In this document: piece after piece, positions 36,141 through 44,590 of the stretch
Position numbering within the stretch: the stretch's first letter is position 1
Layout of the letters: each line of letters opens with the position of its first letter
Source: JAIYDQ01 sp034408855
GTDB taxonomy: Bacteria; Planctomycetota; Planctomycetia; Pirellulales; Pirellulaceae
Direction of reading: 5' to 3'
Length of the DNA: 64,000 nucleotides
Assembly (NCBI GenBank): GCA_034408855.1
Contig: JAWXCK010000034.1
Coordinates: 1 to 64,000 of the forward strand
The notes under the pieces: generated by a model
Database searches by the model: none
The model's input: only the letters and a program-made list of their open reading frames with translations
Told to the model about the DNA's origin: nothing
Position numbers and translations under genes: made by a program

Positions 36141-38318
36141 ATGGCGACTATTCACCATAGCCCAGCACCCAAAGTAGAACTCAAAGTTTTAACAAGTTTC
36201 GGTTCAAATTCCCGTCGATTCATCGCGCAGCCAATACTCTGGTTTCTATCGTTCGTGCCTATAACACACGGAGCTACTGAGCCATCCTATGACATCGTTA
36301 TTTATGGCGGCACCTCGGCAGGTGTGATTGCGGCAGTGCAAGCGAAACAGCTTGGCAAATCGGTTGTCATCGTCGGTCCTGATAAACACCTTGGTGGTCT
36401 ATCCAGCGGTGGCCTCGGAATGACCGACACAGGCAACAAAGCGGTGATCGGCGGATTGGCTCGCGATTTTTATCATCGCATTTGGAAGGAGTATCAAAAG
36501 CCTGAAACTTGGCGATGGCAAAAGCCGAGCGAATTCGGTGGCCGAGGACAAGGTACGCCAGCTATCGATGGCGAACAACGCACCATGTGGGTCTTTGAAC
36601 CGCATGTAGCCGAAAAGGTTTTTGAAGACTACGTCATGGAATTCCAAATCCCAGTCTATCGCGACGAATGGCTCGATCGAGCTAACGGCGTTACCAAATC
36701 TGGCTCACGGATCACGACCATTCGGATGCTTTCAGGAAAATCATTTTCCGGAAAAATCTTCATGGACGCAACCTACGAAGGGGATCTTTTGGCGACGGCT
36801 GGCATCGACTATCACGTCGGACGCGAAGCCAACGCGGTCTACGGCGAACAATGGAACGGAGTTCAAGTAGGCGTGTTGCATCACAGCCATCATTTCGGTG
36901 GCCTGAAACAAAAGATAAGCCCCTACGTAATTCCCAATGATCCTCAGAGCGGACTGTTGCCGCGAATCAGCCCCGACCCGCCAGGCGAATATGGCACTGG
37001 CGACAAACGAGTACAAGCATACTGCTATCGCTACTGCGCATCCAATCATCCCGAGAATCGAATTCCATTTCCCAAGCCCGAGGGATACGATCCGAAGCAG
37101 TACGAGTTGATGGTTCGCATTTTTGAGGCTGGCTGGAAAGACACTTTTAACAAATTCGACCTCGTTCCCAATCTCAAGACCGATACGAATAACCACGGCC
37201 CGATGAGTACAGATAACATTGGAATGAATTACGATTATCCCGAGGCAAGTTACGAACGGCGACGCGAGATTCTTAAAGAACATCAGACCTACCAGCAAGG
37301 TTGGCTCTATTTTGTCGCCAACGATCCTCGCGTCCCGCTGGAGACACGAACCAAATTGCAATCTTGGGGACTGCCTAAGGATGAGTTCGTCGATAATGGT
37401 GGCTGGCCGCATCAAATCTATGTTCGTGAAGCTCGACGCATGATCGGGCAATTCGTCATGACCGAGAACGAATTGATGAAAAAGAAACCGACTCCTGACT
37501 CGGTAGGGATGGGAAGCTACACCATCGATTCGCACAACGTCCAACGATACGTTACTCCCGAAGGTTACGTGCAAAACGAAGGCGATATCGGTGTCGGCAT
37601 ACGCCCCTATCCGATCGCCTACGGTGCCTTGATTCCGAAATTGAATCAGTGCGAAAATCTATTTGCGACGATCTGTGTCAGCAGTTCGCACATTGCTTAC
37701 GGAAGCATTCGAATGGAGCCTGTGTTTATGATCCTTGGGCAATCTGCCGCCACAGCCGCCTCGATTGCCATCGATAGCAATCTCGCGGTTCAAGATGTTC
37801 CCTATTCGACGCTTCGCGAACGCTTGCAAAAAGACGGGCAGGTCCTCGAACATGCCTCTTCTGCCGAGCCGGTTAAGGAGAAGAAAGCCTTTTTGGTACC
37901 GTCGTCGCTTCCGGGCATCGTTGTCGATGACGAAGATGCAATACTCGTCGGCGATTGGAAAGTAAGTAGCTCGGCCCCGAGCTATGTGGGCAATGGCTAC
38001 CGCCACGACCAAAACAGTCGCGATGGATTGTGCTCGGCGCGATGCGAAACGAAACTTCCCAAAGCCGGACGCTACGAAGCTCGATTAGCCTACACGCCCA
38101 ACAGCAATCGAGCATCGAATGCAACCGTTGAAATACTGCACGCGGGCGGTTCGCAAAAACTGACGATCGATCAAAGAAAAACACCGTCGATCAATAAAAC
38201 TTTTGTCTCGTTAGGCGTCTTCGATTTTGATGAGAACCAAACGGCTGCGATTCTTATCAGCAATCCAGGTGCCGACGGTTATGTCGTAATAGATGCCGTT
38301 CAATGGGTATCCCAGTAG
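36141..38318 (+). CDS. Secreted FAD-dependent oxidoreductase with C-terminal carbohydrate-binding-like domain
   Basis: A 725-residue protein. After an N-terminal hydrophobic export-like stretch (about 28-45), the Rossmann FAD motif YDIVIYGGTSAGVIAAVQA appears near residue 50, followed by GGLSSGGLGMTDTG. The body to about residue 560 is the FAD-dependent oxidoreductase family common in planctomycetes and Bacteroidetes. The last 125 residues (DWKVSSSAPSYVGNGYRHDQ, then VVIDAVQWV) look like the golvesin/xanthan lyase C-terminal domain. Likely role: oxidation of a sugar or sugar acid outside the cytoplasm; the substrate is unknown. It follows the acyltransferase gene by ten bases. Confidence 0.85.
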   Translation: MATIHHSPAPKVELKVLTSFGSNSRRFIAQPILWFLSFVPITHGATEPSYDIVIYGGTSAGVIAAVQAKQLGKSVVIVGPDKHLGGLSSGGLGMTDTGNKAVIGGLARDFYHRIWKEYQKPETWRWQKPSEFGGRGQGTPAIDGEQRTMWVFEPHVAEKVFEDYVMEFQIPVYRDEWLDRANGVTKSGSRITTIRMLSGKSFSGKIFMDATYEGDLLATAGIDYHVGREANAVYGEQWNGVQVGVLHHSHHFGGLKQKISPYVIPNDPQSGLLPRISPDPPGEYGTGDKRVQAYCYRYCASNHPENRIPFPKPEGYDPKQYELMVRIFEAGWKDTFNKFDLVPNLKTDTNNHGPMSTDNIGMNYDYPEASYERRREILKEHQTYQQGWLYFVANDPRVPLETRTKLQSWGLPKDEFVDNGGWPHQIYVREARRMIGQFVMTENELMKKKPTPDSVGMGSYTIDSHNVQRYVTPEGYVQNEGDIGVGIRPYPIAYGALIPKLNQCENLFATICVSSSHIAYGSIRMEPVFMILGQSAATAASIAIDSNLAVQDVPYSTLRERLQKDGQVLEHASSAEPVKEKKAFLVPSSLPGIVVDDEDAILVGDWKVSSSAPSYVGNGYRHDQNSRDGLCSARCETKLPKAGRYEARLAYTPNSNRASNATVEILHAGGSQKLTIDQRKTPSINKTFVSLGVFDFDENQTAAILISNPGADGYVVIDAVQWVSQ

Positions 38319-38336
38319 CGATGGTGTTTTCAGCCG

Positions 38337-38460
38337 AGCGAAAAAGAAATCGAAGCAGTTCGCTGGAGTATCAAGCGTGGAAGTCCACCTGGTAGTGAAA
38401 TATGGGTTGAATCGACAGCCCGTTGCCTTGACCTCAATTCGACGCTGCGCCTACACGGAA
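38337..38460 (+). pseudogene. Fossil fragment of a RAYT transposase (C-terminal part)
   Basis: Reading from 38337 gives SEKEIEAVRWSIKRGSPPGS, then EIWVESTARCLDLNSTLR. This matches the C-terminal part of the RAYT at 42303-42995 (SEKEIDAVRWSITRGSPFGS and onward) almost residue for residue, and the DNA is also close. The fragment has neither a start nor the right terminal repeat, so it is a decayed remnant. It lies just after the FAD oxidoreductase gene, and its right end touches the 3' end of the glycosyltransferase gene on the other strand. Confidence 0.85.
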
Positions 38461-39212
38461 AGCTTCCGGCCGTCGGCTCGAAAGATACGGGATTGAGCAA
38501 AACCGGCACGCGCGAGACGGAATTGTAGCGCCGTCCTAAGACAACCGAGACCATACATGCAGGAGCGCCGAAAGTTGATCGACGATGCCTCGGCAAAATA
38601 CTTCGTCGGGCAAGAGACTTCTCCGATTCTGTAATGAAAGTAGATGATCTGAGAAATCATTTGATTGTCGAAGACGAAATCATCGGAATTTTCTTCTAAC
38701 GGTAACGATTCGAGCACGGCCCTCGAGAAAGCTCGGTATCCGGTGTGAAATTCGGTCAACTTGGAATTCATCAACAAATTCTGAGCCAGCGTCAAGAAGC
38801 GATTGGCGACGTACTTGTGTATGGGCATGCCTCCGCTGCGAGCGCGACCTCCGAGGATTCGACTCCCTATCACGCAATCGTACAACCCGCTGCCGATCAT
38901 CGAAACCAACGCGGGCATCAAAAGCGGTGTGTACTGATAGTCGGGATGGACCATGATGACCATGTCGGCTCCGAGCGAAAGAGCCGTTTTGTAGCAAGTC
39001 TTCTGGTTGCCGCCGTAACCGCGATTTTTTGAATGGACAACGACATGCAGATTTAGATCGCGAGCCATCTCGACGGTCCGATCACGACTCGCGTCGTCGA
39101 CCAACACCACCTCGTCGACCAACGATCGGTCGATTTCACGATAGGTTTGAAGCAGCGTTTTCTCCGCGTTGTAAGCAGGCATGACAACAACGACTTTGCG
39201 ACCGAGATACAT
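38451..39212 (-). CDS. Family 2 glycosyltransferase (polyprenyl-phosphate sugar synthase type)
   Basis: A 253-residue GT-A enzyme. It begins KVVVVMPAYNAEKTLLQTYREI, has VDDASRDRT near residue 37, MVHPDYQYTP (HPD in the DxD place) near 88, and GSRILGGRARSGGMPIHKYVANRF near 115. The layout is that of dolichol-phosphate mannosyltransferase-like enzymes, but with no C-terminal membrane segments. It probably charges polyprenyl phosphate with a sugar for the GT39-type enzymes nearby. The last few codons run into the RAYT fossil at 38337-38460, so the C-terminus may be altered. Start at ATG 39212; a TTG at 39263 is possible. Confidence 0.85.
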   Translation of the reverse strand: MYLGRKVVVVMPAYNAEKTLLQTYREIDRSLVDEVVLVDDASRDRTVEMARDLNLHVVVHSKNRGYGGNQKTCYKTALSLGADMVIMVHPDYQYTPLLMPALVSMIGSGLYDCVIGSRILGGRARSGGMPIHKYVANRFLTLAQNLLMNSKLTEFHTGYRAFSRAVLESLPLEENSDDFVFDNQMISQIIYFHYRIGEVSCPTKYFAEASSINFRRSCMYGLGCLRTALQFRLARAGFAQSRIFRADGRKLSV

Positions 39213-39263
39213 CAAGCATTCAATTCTTATAAAACTAGCAGCGTGTTCGAACCCAATTTTCAA

Positions 39264-40196
39264 TCAACGCATATGTGGCTTGGCTACGACGACGAGCGTG
39301 CCGCCTCGGCCGATTCGCCCGGCCAACCAAACTGGAGCAGCCAAGATGCCGAACAGTGTAAAGCCAATCGCGAAATGCAACCATTTTCGACTTCTCGGTA
39401 TCGGAGTCTCTCGATTCGTCAGCAGCTTCATCAAGCCGCGCGGCGAAGCAAGCCAACCATCGAGCAAGCTTTGCACCCATCCCATCAGATCGTACTCGAA
39501 TTCCGAAGCTCTGAGAAATACAACATCGAATCGATGTCGAATGAGAAGCTTCTCCAAGGATGCACGACTAAAATGCCAGAAATGTCGTGGCACATCCAAA
39601 TGCAGCCACCTACTCCCAAAGAATCGGGCTTGGAAGCTGCGAGCATCGGGCACGGCAATCAAGAGGCACCCCTCAGCATGCATTTGCTTCCGCAGCCCCT
39701 GAAGTATGGCGTCGAGATCAGAGAAATGCTCCAAAGCATGCCAAAGCGTAATTACGTCGAACGGCAGCGACGGATCGAACTTATCATGCGTTGTTTCAAC
39801 TTCAAGTCCTCTCGATCGAGGAGCTTCCTTGGCCAGCTCCGTACCAAATACTTGAAAGCCTGCTTGTTCGGCGGCGATCATAAAGCTTCCGTCGCCACAT
39901 CCGACATCAAGCAACCGCTTGTCCCTTTGATTGATACCAAGGGCAAGCCTGACAAAGCGTTGCCGCCGTCGATTGCACAGACCGTTCGTCACGCCGTGCC
40001 GTCCACCATAGTACGACGCAGCATAGTATCGCGCCAGGTCGGCGGGAACGGGATAGGTCGCGCCGAATTTGCATTCCGGACAAGATTCAATCGAAAAGAC
40101 CTCGCCCGATTCTGCATCAAAGACGGATTGAAATCGAGTCTCTAGTGGCACGTCGCATAGTAAACATCGTCGAAGATTTGCAACGTCGGCCGGCAT
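39264..40196 (-). CDS. SAM-dependent methyltransferase with N-terminal zinc-binding motif
   Basis: A 310-residue class I methyltransferase (Methyltransf_23 type). The N-terminus holds CLLC and CPEC (residues about 11-40), as in sugar C-methyltransferases. The SAM motif is LLDVGCGDGSFM near residue 94, followed by FDVITLWHALEHFSD. Close to the C-terminus there is a hydrophobic stretch (FAIGFTLFGILAAPVWLAG), which suggests membrane association. It sits directly upstream of the GT2 gene on the same strand, with the convergent or divergent glycan genes around it, pointing to a role in surface glycan modification. Confidence 0.85.
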   Translation of the reverse strand: MPADVANLRRCLLCDVPLETRFQSVFDAESGEVFSIESCPECKFGATYPVPADLARYYAASYYGGRHGVTNGLCNRRRQRFVRLALGINQRDKRLLDVGCGDGSFMIAAEQAGFQVFGTELAKEAPRSRGLEVETTHDKFDPSLPFDVITLWHALEHFSDLDAILQGLRKQMHAEGCLLIAVPDARSFQARFFGSRWLHLDVPRHFWHFSRASLEKLLIRHRFDVVFLRASEFEYDLMGWVQSLLDGWLASPRGLMKLLTNRETPIPRSRKWLHFAIGFTLFGILAAPVWLAGRIGRGGTLVVVAKPHMR

Positions 40197-40346
40197 CGAC
40201 TACATCTGTCTACGGAAAAGAGCAGGGAAAGAACGACTTTTCCAAGAAGATACCATAATCGTCGAAATTGGGGGTCGGCAAGCAAGTGCGAATGACTATC
40301 TTGTGGTGGACAACCATTCATCATATGTTTTTTCCCTTCACCCAAT

Positions 40347-41978
40347 ATGCCGTCCAAAGATCATTTCGATCGACAACCTACATCGAATGCTGATCCACCG
40401 TCGCGTCGCGACTGGCTCTGGCCGATCATTCCCGTTCTTTTTTTCCTAGCGATGCGGTTGCCGGCCGTGTTTCAAGCGGCCGGAGGGCAGGACGAAGAAT
40501 GGTACGGAGTGCCAGGCTTAATTGTTTCTCAAACTTGGCTTCCGAAAGTACCGTACTCGCGCGCTTACGAGCCCGACAGTTTATTTTGGAAATCCGACGA
40601 GCTTCTCTTCGCAATGCCGCCGCTTTCTTTTTACGCTCAAGCTCCCTTCTTTCTATTTCTCCCTGGGAACTACGGTACGGCCCGATTGGCATCGGTAACC
40701 GCTGGTTGCGTTGCGATCTTCGTTGTCTATTCACTCGGCATTAGTTTCTTTCAAGATCGTCGCGTCGCCTTCTGCGGCTCCCTCTTCTATTCGCTCTCGC
40801 GCCTGTTCTTTTTTCCAGCTATGAGTGCGAGGCCGGATATACTTTGCGGAATGTTCGGGCTTCTTGCCGTTCGATGCCTATTGAATGCGAAATCTGGTTT
40901 CTGCACGGGCGATGCAATGGACTTGCCTGACAAAGGAATTTCGGAAAAGCGCTGGCTGACTCTATCCGGGATATGTGTAGGTTTGGGGGGACTAACTCAC
41001 CCGTTTGCAATCGTCTTTGCGATGCAACTCGCCCCCTGGGTGGCTCTGCTACCCGGCGCGCCGATTCAACGAGTTACGAGGTTGTTCGTATTCTCACTTG
41101 GTGTCTCGGTTGCATTCGCGTTGTGGCTTCCGTTGATCGCCGTTCGCCCCGATTTGTTTCGTAGACAGTTTTTCGCCAACATCATGGACCCGGCTGGATC
41201 GGGCTTTTTATCGCGGCTCCTTATGCCGAGCGCAGGCTTCTATAATCAGATTCCGCAACTGATTGATCGTGCTCACCCTCTCCAATTTTTCTTGATCGCC
41301 ACCGCTTTGCTCCTTGCAGGTGGATGGCTTCTACTTCGATATCGAAGCGAGCTCGGGATATGTTGGGTACTTTGTGTTTCCAGTTTCTATCTGTTAATTG
41401 CTTTGCTGGGGGTCCATCCCATCCAAGGTTTTTGGTGCTACCCTTCGGCCTTTGCCTGGCTGTGTACAGCCTATGTCGGCTTTGCCCTCTTCGACCGATG
41501 GATCGATCGAGGAAACGTTGGAATCGATATTGTTCCGCGAACTTCACGAAGAGCTTTCGTCTCGGTCTTAGTCGTTGGGCTTTTGCTACTCCTTCCGGGC
41601 TCCGGAATTCGAGCCGTAGTCACCTATTGGCAGACGTGGCGAGATCCACTTTATTCGAGCCCATTGTTCGTTCGTCAGATGCTGTCGGACCTTCCTGAAG
41701 ATTGTCAGCTCACCATAGGCGGGGAATACTCACTCGACGCGTTTGCAACCGGACGGAAAGTTATTCTCGGATGCAATACGCCGGGCTATTTTCAAAGCGC
41801 GCGTTTTCCATCCGACTATTTGATTCTTGGACGGAGAGATTTAGAAAACGGATTGGCCAAAGACTATCGGCTCGAACTTGTCAAAACCTACGGCGAGAAA
41901 GAGACCCTATTCGCGAACTACGCCGAACTTCATCGAATACAAGCGAGAGCCAAATTTTCGATGCAACTCGAAGAGTAA
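40347..41978 (+). CDS. GT39-type membrane glycosyltransferase
   Basis: A 543-residue protein with about eleven membrane segments. The first loop carries AGGQDEEWYGVPGLIV, the acidic pair expected for the catalytic site of dolichyl-phosphate-mannose-type transferases. The soluble C-terminal part (about 430-543) faces the periplasm. It likely moves a sugar from a polyprenyl carrier. It is divergent from the methyltransferase-GT2 pair, with 150 bases between, and forms a small glycan cluster with them. Confidence 0.8.
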   Translation: MPSKDHFDRQPTSNADPPSRRDWLWPIIPVLFFLAMRLPAVFQAAGGQDEEWYGVPGLIVSQTWLPKVPYSRAYEPDSLFWKSDELLFAMPPLSFYAQAPFFLFLPGNYGTARLASVTAGCVAIFVVYSLGISFFQDRRVAFCGSLFYSLSRLFFFPAMSARPDILCGMFGLLAVRCLLNAKSGFCTGDAMDLPDKGISEKRWLTLSGICVGLGGLTHPFAIVFAMQLAPWVALLPGAPIQRVTRLFVFSLGVSVAFALWLPLIAVRPDLFRRQFFANIMDPAGSGFLSRLLMPSAGFYNQIPQLIDRAHPLQFFLIATALLLAGGWLLLRYRSELGICWVLCVSSFYLLIALLGVHPIQGFWCYPSAFAWLCTAYVGFALFDRWIDRGNVGIDIVPRTSRRAFVSVLVVGLLLLLPGSGIRAVVTYWQTWRDPLYSSPLFVRQMLSDLPEDCQLTIGGEYSLDAFATGRKVILGCNTPGYFQSARFPSDYLILGRRDLENGLAKDYRLELVKTYGEKETLFANYAELHRIQARAKFSMQLEE

Positions 41979-41981
41979 ATG

Positions 41982-42246
41982 TCATTGTCGCCGAACTTGG
42001 CGTGTTTCAAGAGACAGCCGTGCGATTTTCGCTTCTTCAAAAAACCTAATGGCTTCGCGCATATCATCGACTTGCCCCAGTTTTTCAAAGGTAAATTTTA
42101 ATACCTCGAACGGTCCTTCGAACCAGGCTGGCAAGTGTCGATGAATCGTTCGATCTTTTCCCGAAACGATTCAATCGAATGAGTTCTTGTTCGCATTCGA
42201 TACGTCGTGCATCAGGTTGATTGCCAACTTCGCGACAGACGGGTGT
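41982..42246 (-). pseudogene. Decayed, truncated gene of unknown family
   Basis: On the minus strand one frame reads VCREVGNQPDARRIECEQEL then IRLNRF. After a one-base shift at a GGGAAAA run the next frame reads HLPAWFEGPFEVLKFTFEKL and GQVDDMREAIRFFEEAKIAR to a stop at 41982-41984. The two parts look like one protein broken by a single frameshift. Its 5' end is cut exactly at the left terminus of the RAYT element at 42247, so the insertion probably truncated it. I do not recognise the family. No matching 5' part was identified beyond the element. Confidence 0.5.
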
Positions 42247-42272
42247 AAACAAAGGTGTCAGGAGTCATTGTT
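42247..42272 (+). repeat. Left 26-bp terminal inverted repeat of the RAYT element
   Basis: Begins AAACAAAGGTGTCAGGAG. It is the exact reverse complement of 42981-43006, 30 bases before the transposase start codon. Confidence 0.9.
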
Positions 42273-42302
42273 CTGGAAAATGGGTTGTGGTAGTATGCTT
42301 GG

Positions 42303-42995
42303 ATGCCTAGACCGAAACGAGCCGATGAAGCCAATTGCATTTACCATGCTTTGAACCGTGGCAATGCGCGGTGCGTAATTTTCAAAAAAGATGCTGACTT
42401 CAACGCATTTGAGCGAATCGTCGCCGAAGGACTCAAGCGTTACCCGTGCCGCATCCTTGGCTATCAGTTGATGCCTAGTCACTGGCACTTTGTTCTGCAG
42501 CCTACAGAAGATGGCGGGATGAGCGACTTTTTGCGATGGGTGACATTGACACATACTCAGCGATACCATGCGCACTACGGAACGTCTGGGCAAGGGCATG
42601 TTTATCAAGGACGTTTCAAGAGTTTTCCAATCCAGGACGACGATCACTTCTTCGTCGTCGCTCGATATGTGGAGCGAAACGCCGTGCGGGCCAACCTGGT
42701 CAGTCGAGCTGAAGACTGGAGATGGGGCTCGTTGTTCCGTTGGTTGACCCAACCAGAACCCGATCCAAGATTACTTTCAGCGTGGCCTATCGCCAGACTT
42801 CCCAACTGGGTCAAACGGGTTAACGAACCGCTGAGCGAAAAAGAAATCGATGCAGTTCGCTGGAGCATCACGCGTGGCAGCCCATTTGGTAGTGAGACAT
42901 GGGTTGAATCGACAGCCCGTCGCCTTGACCTCGATTCGACGCTGCGCCCACGTGGACGCCCACGAGTCCGACCTCTCTTAAACAATGACTCCTGA
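42303..42995 (+). CDS. RAYT-family tyrosine transposase (long C-terminal form)
   Basis: A 230-residue Y1 HUH nuclease: YHALNRGNARCVIF near residue 14, the metal-binding MPSHWHFVL near 58, QGHVYQGRFKSFPI near 97 and the helix DDDHFFVVARYVERNAVRANLV, in which the Tyr in ARYVERN is the likely catalytic residue. The C-terminal 60 residues (LSEKEIDAVRWSITRGSPFG) are a feature of this RAYT group. The last four codons and the stop lie inside the right terminal repeat. A fossil copy of its C-terminus is at 38337-38460. Confidence 0.92.
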   Translation: MPRPKRADEANCIYHALNRGNARCVIFKKDADFNAFERIVAEGLKRYPCRILGYQLMPSHWHFVLQPTEDGGMSDFLRWVTLTHTQRYHAHYGTSGQGHVYQGRFKSFPIQDDDHFFVVARYVERNAVRANLVSRAEDWRWGSLFRWLTQPEPDPRLLSAWPIARLPNWVKRVNEPLSEKEIDAVRWSITRGSPFGSETWVESTARRLDLDSTLRPRGRPRVRPLLNNDS

Positions 42996-43006
42996 CACCT
43001 TTGTTT
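42981..43006 (-). repeat. Right 26-bp terminal inverted repeat of the RAYT element
   Basis: Begins AACAATGACTCCTGACACC. It encodes the last residues (NNDS) and stop of the transposase, and its last base is the last base of the stop codon of the minus-strand gene at 43006. Confidence 0.9.
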
Positions 43007-44238
43007 TAATTTCTACCGAGCCAAGAGCTTGAATAGAGCTTGTTGGTTTCAGGTCGGGGAATGGCCATGGCTCGTGGATCGATATTGAATGGAACCGAGT
43101 ACTGCTTGACCTTGACGAGTTTTTCCGATTCGCTGCCGTGAAGCAATTCTGGAATCTTGCGATAGTTGACGACATCCAAGAGAGTCTTTGCGACAGGTAC
43201 GGGGCCTAATTGGCTGATTCGATATTCTTTGGCACCGCCAAACTCTTGGATGACTTGTCGAATCTCGGACGAATAGACAAATTGATTCTTCGCGTTTTCA
43301 CTGCCGAGTGAATCGAAGCTGCCGACTGTTACGATGCTCATGTTGCGATCATGGAACTCGTACGCATCGTAACCAGCCCGACGCAGCACACCGGCGGCCA
43401 GATTAGCGTGAAATGCGGCTTGTTCGAGGGCTTCACCGGCAGGGGATTCCGAGGCCAGCTGAGCTGCGTGACTTGACTTCAGGACAACACTATCGTTGCC
43501 GCGAAACGTCGCGACGCAAACGGTAAATCGCCCTTTGGATTCCAAGAGCGAATAGTCGGCGTGCTGGTTCAAACTCTTGACAAACTTATCGACCTTCGGC
43601 GATTGGAAATAGTCTTCTGGCAAAAGTGGATTGCGAGTCACGAAGGCTCGACTCAGCGGTTTCTCGGTTCCGTTTTGCTGGCTGCCGCTATTCAATTGCT
43701 GCCAACCTTTTTCTGTCGAATTCGGTTGGCTATCGCTTTTCGAATCCTTTTTCGTGGCCAGCGTTGCCGGTTCAAGTTTCTTTATCTTCTGCAATGTTTC
43801 TCGGATATTGGGGTTATCCATCGAATCAAAGTCTCCGATGAGGACTCCGTAGACATCGATTTTTTGGTCATCGATGTATCGCATGCGTTTTTGTTTTCCG
43901 TCCAATTCAAGACCGTTTCCGAGAACACTTTGGCTATAGTCGAATTGCTTAGGAAGAACGTAGGCCGTAAGGCGATATTTTTGGCGTATTTCGCGAGCCA
44001 GCTCTTGGGCCTTTTGCTGCGATTCGGTCCCAGTCAATGTAGCGGCCAGAATCAACCATGGACCGTGCTCTGCTTTGAGTTCTAGATCGGCGTCGGAAAC
44101 TTGCTCTGCCGAGCTCGACGCTCGGAAAAAGGCGAAAACCGAAGGCGGTCCAGCTTGAATTGAGGGCGGCAATACGAGGAAAGCGGCCAGGAAACGCAGG
44201 ACGTTATAGGACCAAGGCCTAAAGATTAACCGATGCAT
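43006..44238 (-). CDS. Secreted protein of unknown function
   Basis: A 410-residue protein with a signal peptide (VLRFLAAFLVLPPSIQAG, cut near residue 29). Two segments, about 60-130 (PWLILAATLTGTESQQKAQELAREIRQKYRLTAYVL, split here) and 255-340 (RFTVCVATFRGNDSVVLK), have the alternating pattern of SPOR-like domains that bind glycan strands, but this is a weak resemblance. A Ser/Gln/Asn-rich linker lies near residues 165-195. The stop codon abuts the RAYT element, so the original C-terminus may have been longer. The upstream region is the long gap at 44239-44590. Confidence 0.6.
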   Translation of the reverse strand: MHRLIFRPWSYNVLRFLAAFLVLPPSIQAGPPSVFAFFRASSSAEQVSDADLELKAEHGPWLILAATLTGTESQQKAQELAREIRQKYRLTAYVLPKQFDYSQSVLGNGLELDGKQKRMRYIDDQKIDVYGVLIGDFDSMDNPNIRETLQKIKKLEPATLATKKDSKSDSQPNSTEKGWQQLNSGSQQNGTEKPLSRAFVTRNPLLPEDYFQSPKVDKFVKSLNQHADYSLLESKGRFTVCVATFRGNDSVVLKSSHAAQLASESPAGEALEQAAFHANLAAGVLRRAGYDAYEFHDRNMSIVTVGSFDSLGSENAKNQFVYSSEIRQVIQEFGGAKEYRISQLGPVPVAKTLLDVVNYRKIPELLHGSESEKLVKVKQYSVPFNIDPRAMAIPRPETNKLYSSSWLGRN

Positions 44239-44445
44239 GGAAAGGGCACTCGCTTTGCAATTCTCTGGTTTCTATGGATAAATAGCGATGAGGTGCCGAA
44301 TGCACGGCTCCTGCGTAGGGTCTATATCAAACCAAGAAAGGATACGGCTAGTCCGGATTATTCTGGTATCCGTTGAGTAAGTGCCTGTTGGACTCAGCGG
44401 GCTAGTCGTAGAATTAGGGACCGCTTGCTGCTTTCCATCGGAAAA

Positions 44446-44511
44446 GTGAGCGGTTCGGCGCTAGCCGCCGGTTCCGAAAAAAGCCCCGGCGACGAGCGCC
44501 GATCCGCTCAC
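44446..44511. repeat. GTGAGCGG palindromic repeat in a 352-base intergenic region
   Basis: GTGAGCGGTTCGGCGCT (44446-44462) pairs with AGCGCCGATCCGCTCAC (44495-44511) with one mismatch. It is a REP-like palindrome distinct from the other families here. The intergenic region 44239-44590, between two divergent genes, otherwise holds only presumed promoters that I cannot place. Confidence 0.75.
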
Positions 44512-44590
44512 TTCTTGGAATTTGGACGTAGCATACGACCGTGTTTCGAAATACCGCATTCGTTGCCCACGCACTTTGAATTATTAGCAA

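Larger units (their letters stand above)
42247..43006 (+). mobile_element. 760-bp RAYT element with perfect 26-bp inverted termini
   Basis: The unit consists of one transposase gene between two exact 26-bp inverted repeats (42247-42272 and 42981-43006). The left terminus includes GGTGTCAGGAGTCATTG, and the right one carries the stop codon of the transposase. I see no target-site duplication. It sits between a decayed gene and the 3' end of an intact minus-strand gene. The intact frame and perfect termini suggest recent activity. Confidence 0.8.

Noticed and set aside
36741..37574. A 277-codon open frame on the minus strand
   Set aside because: It is antisense to the FAD oxidoreductase, whose motifs are continuous on the plus strand.
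39147..40145. A 332-codon open frame on the plus strand
   Set aside because: It lies antisense to the methyltransferase and the start of the GT2 gene, both of which have clear family motifs. Its translation has no recognisable domain and a biased composition.
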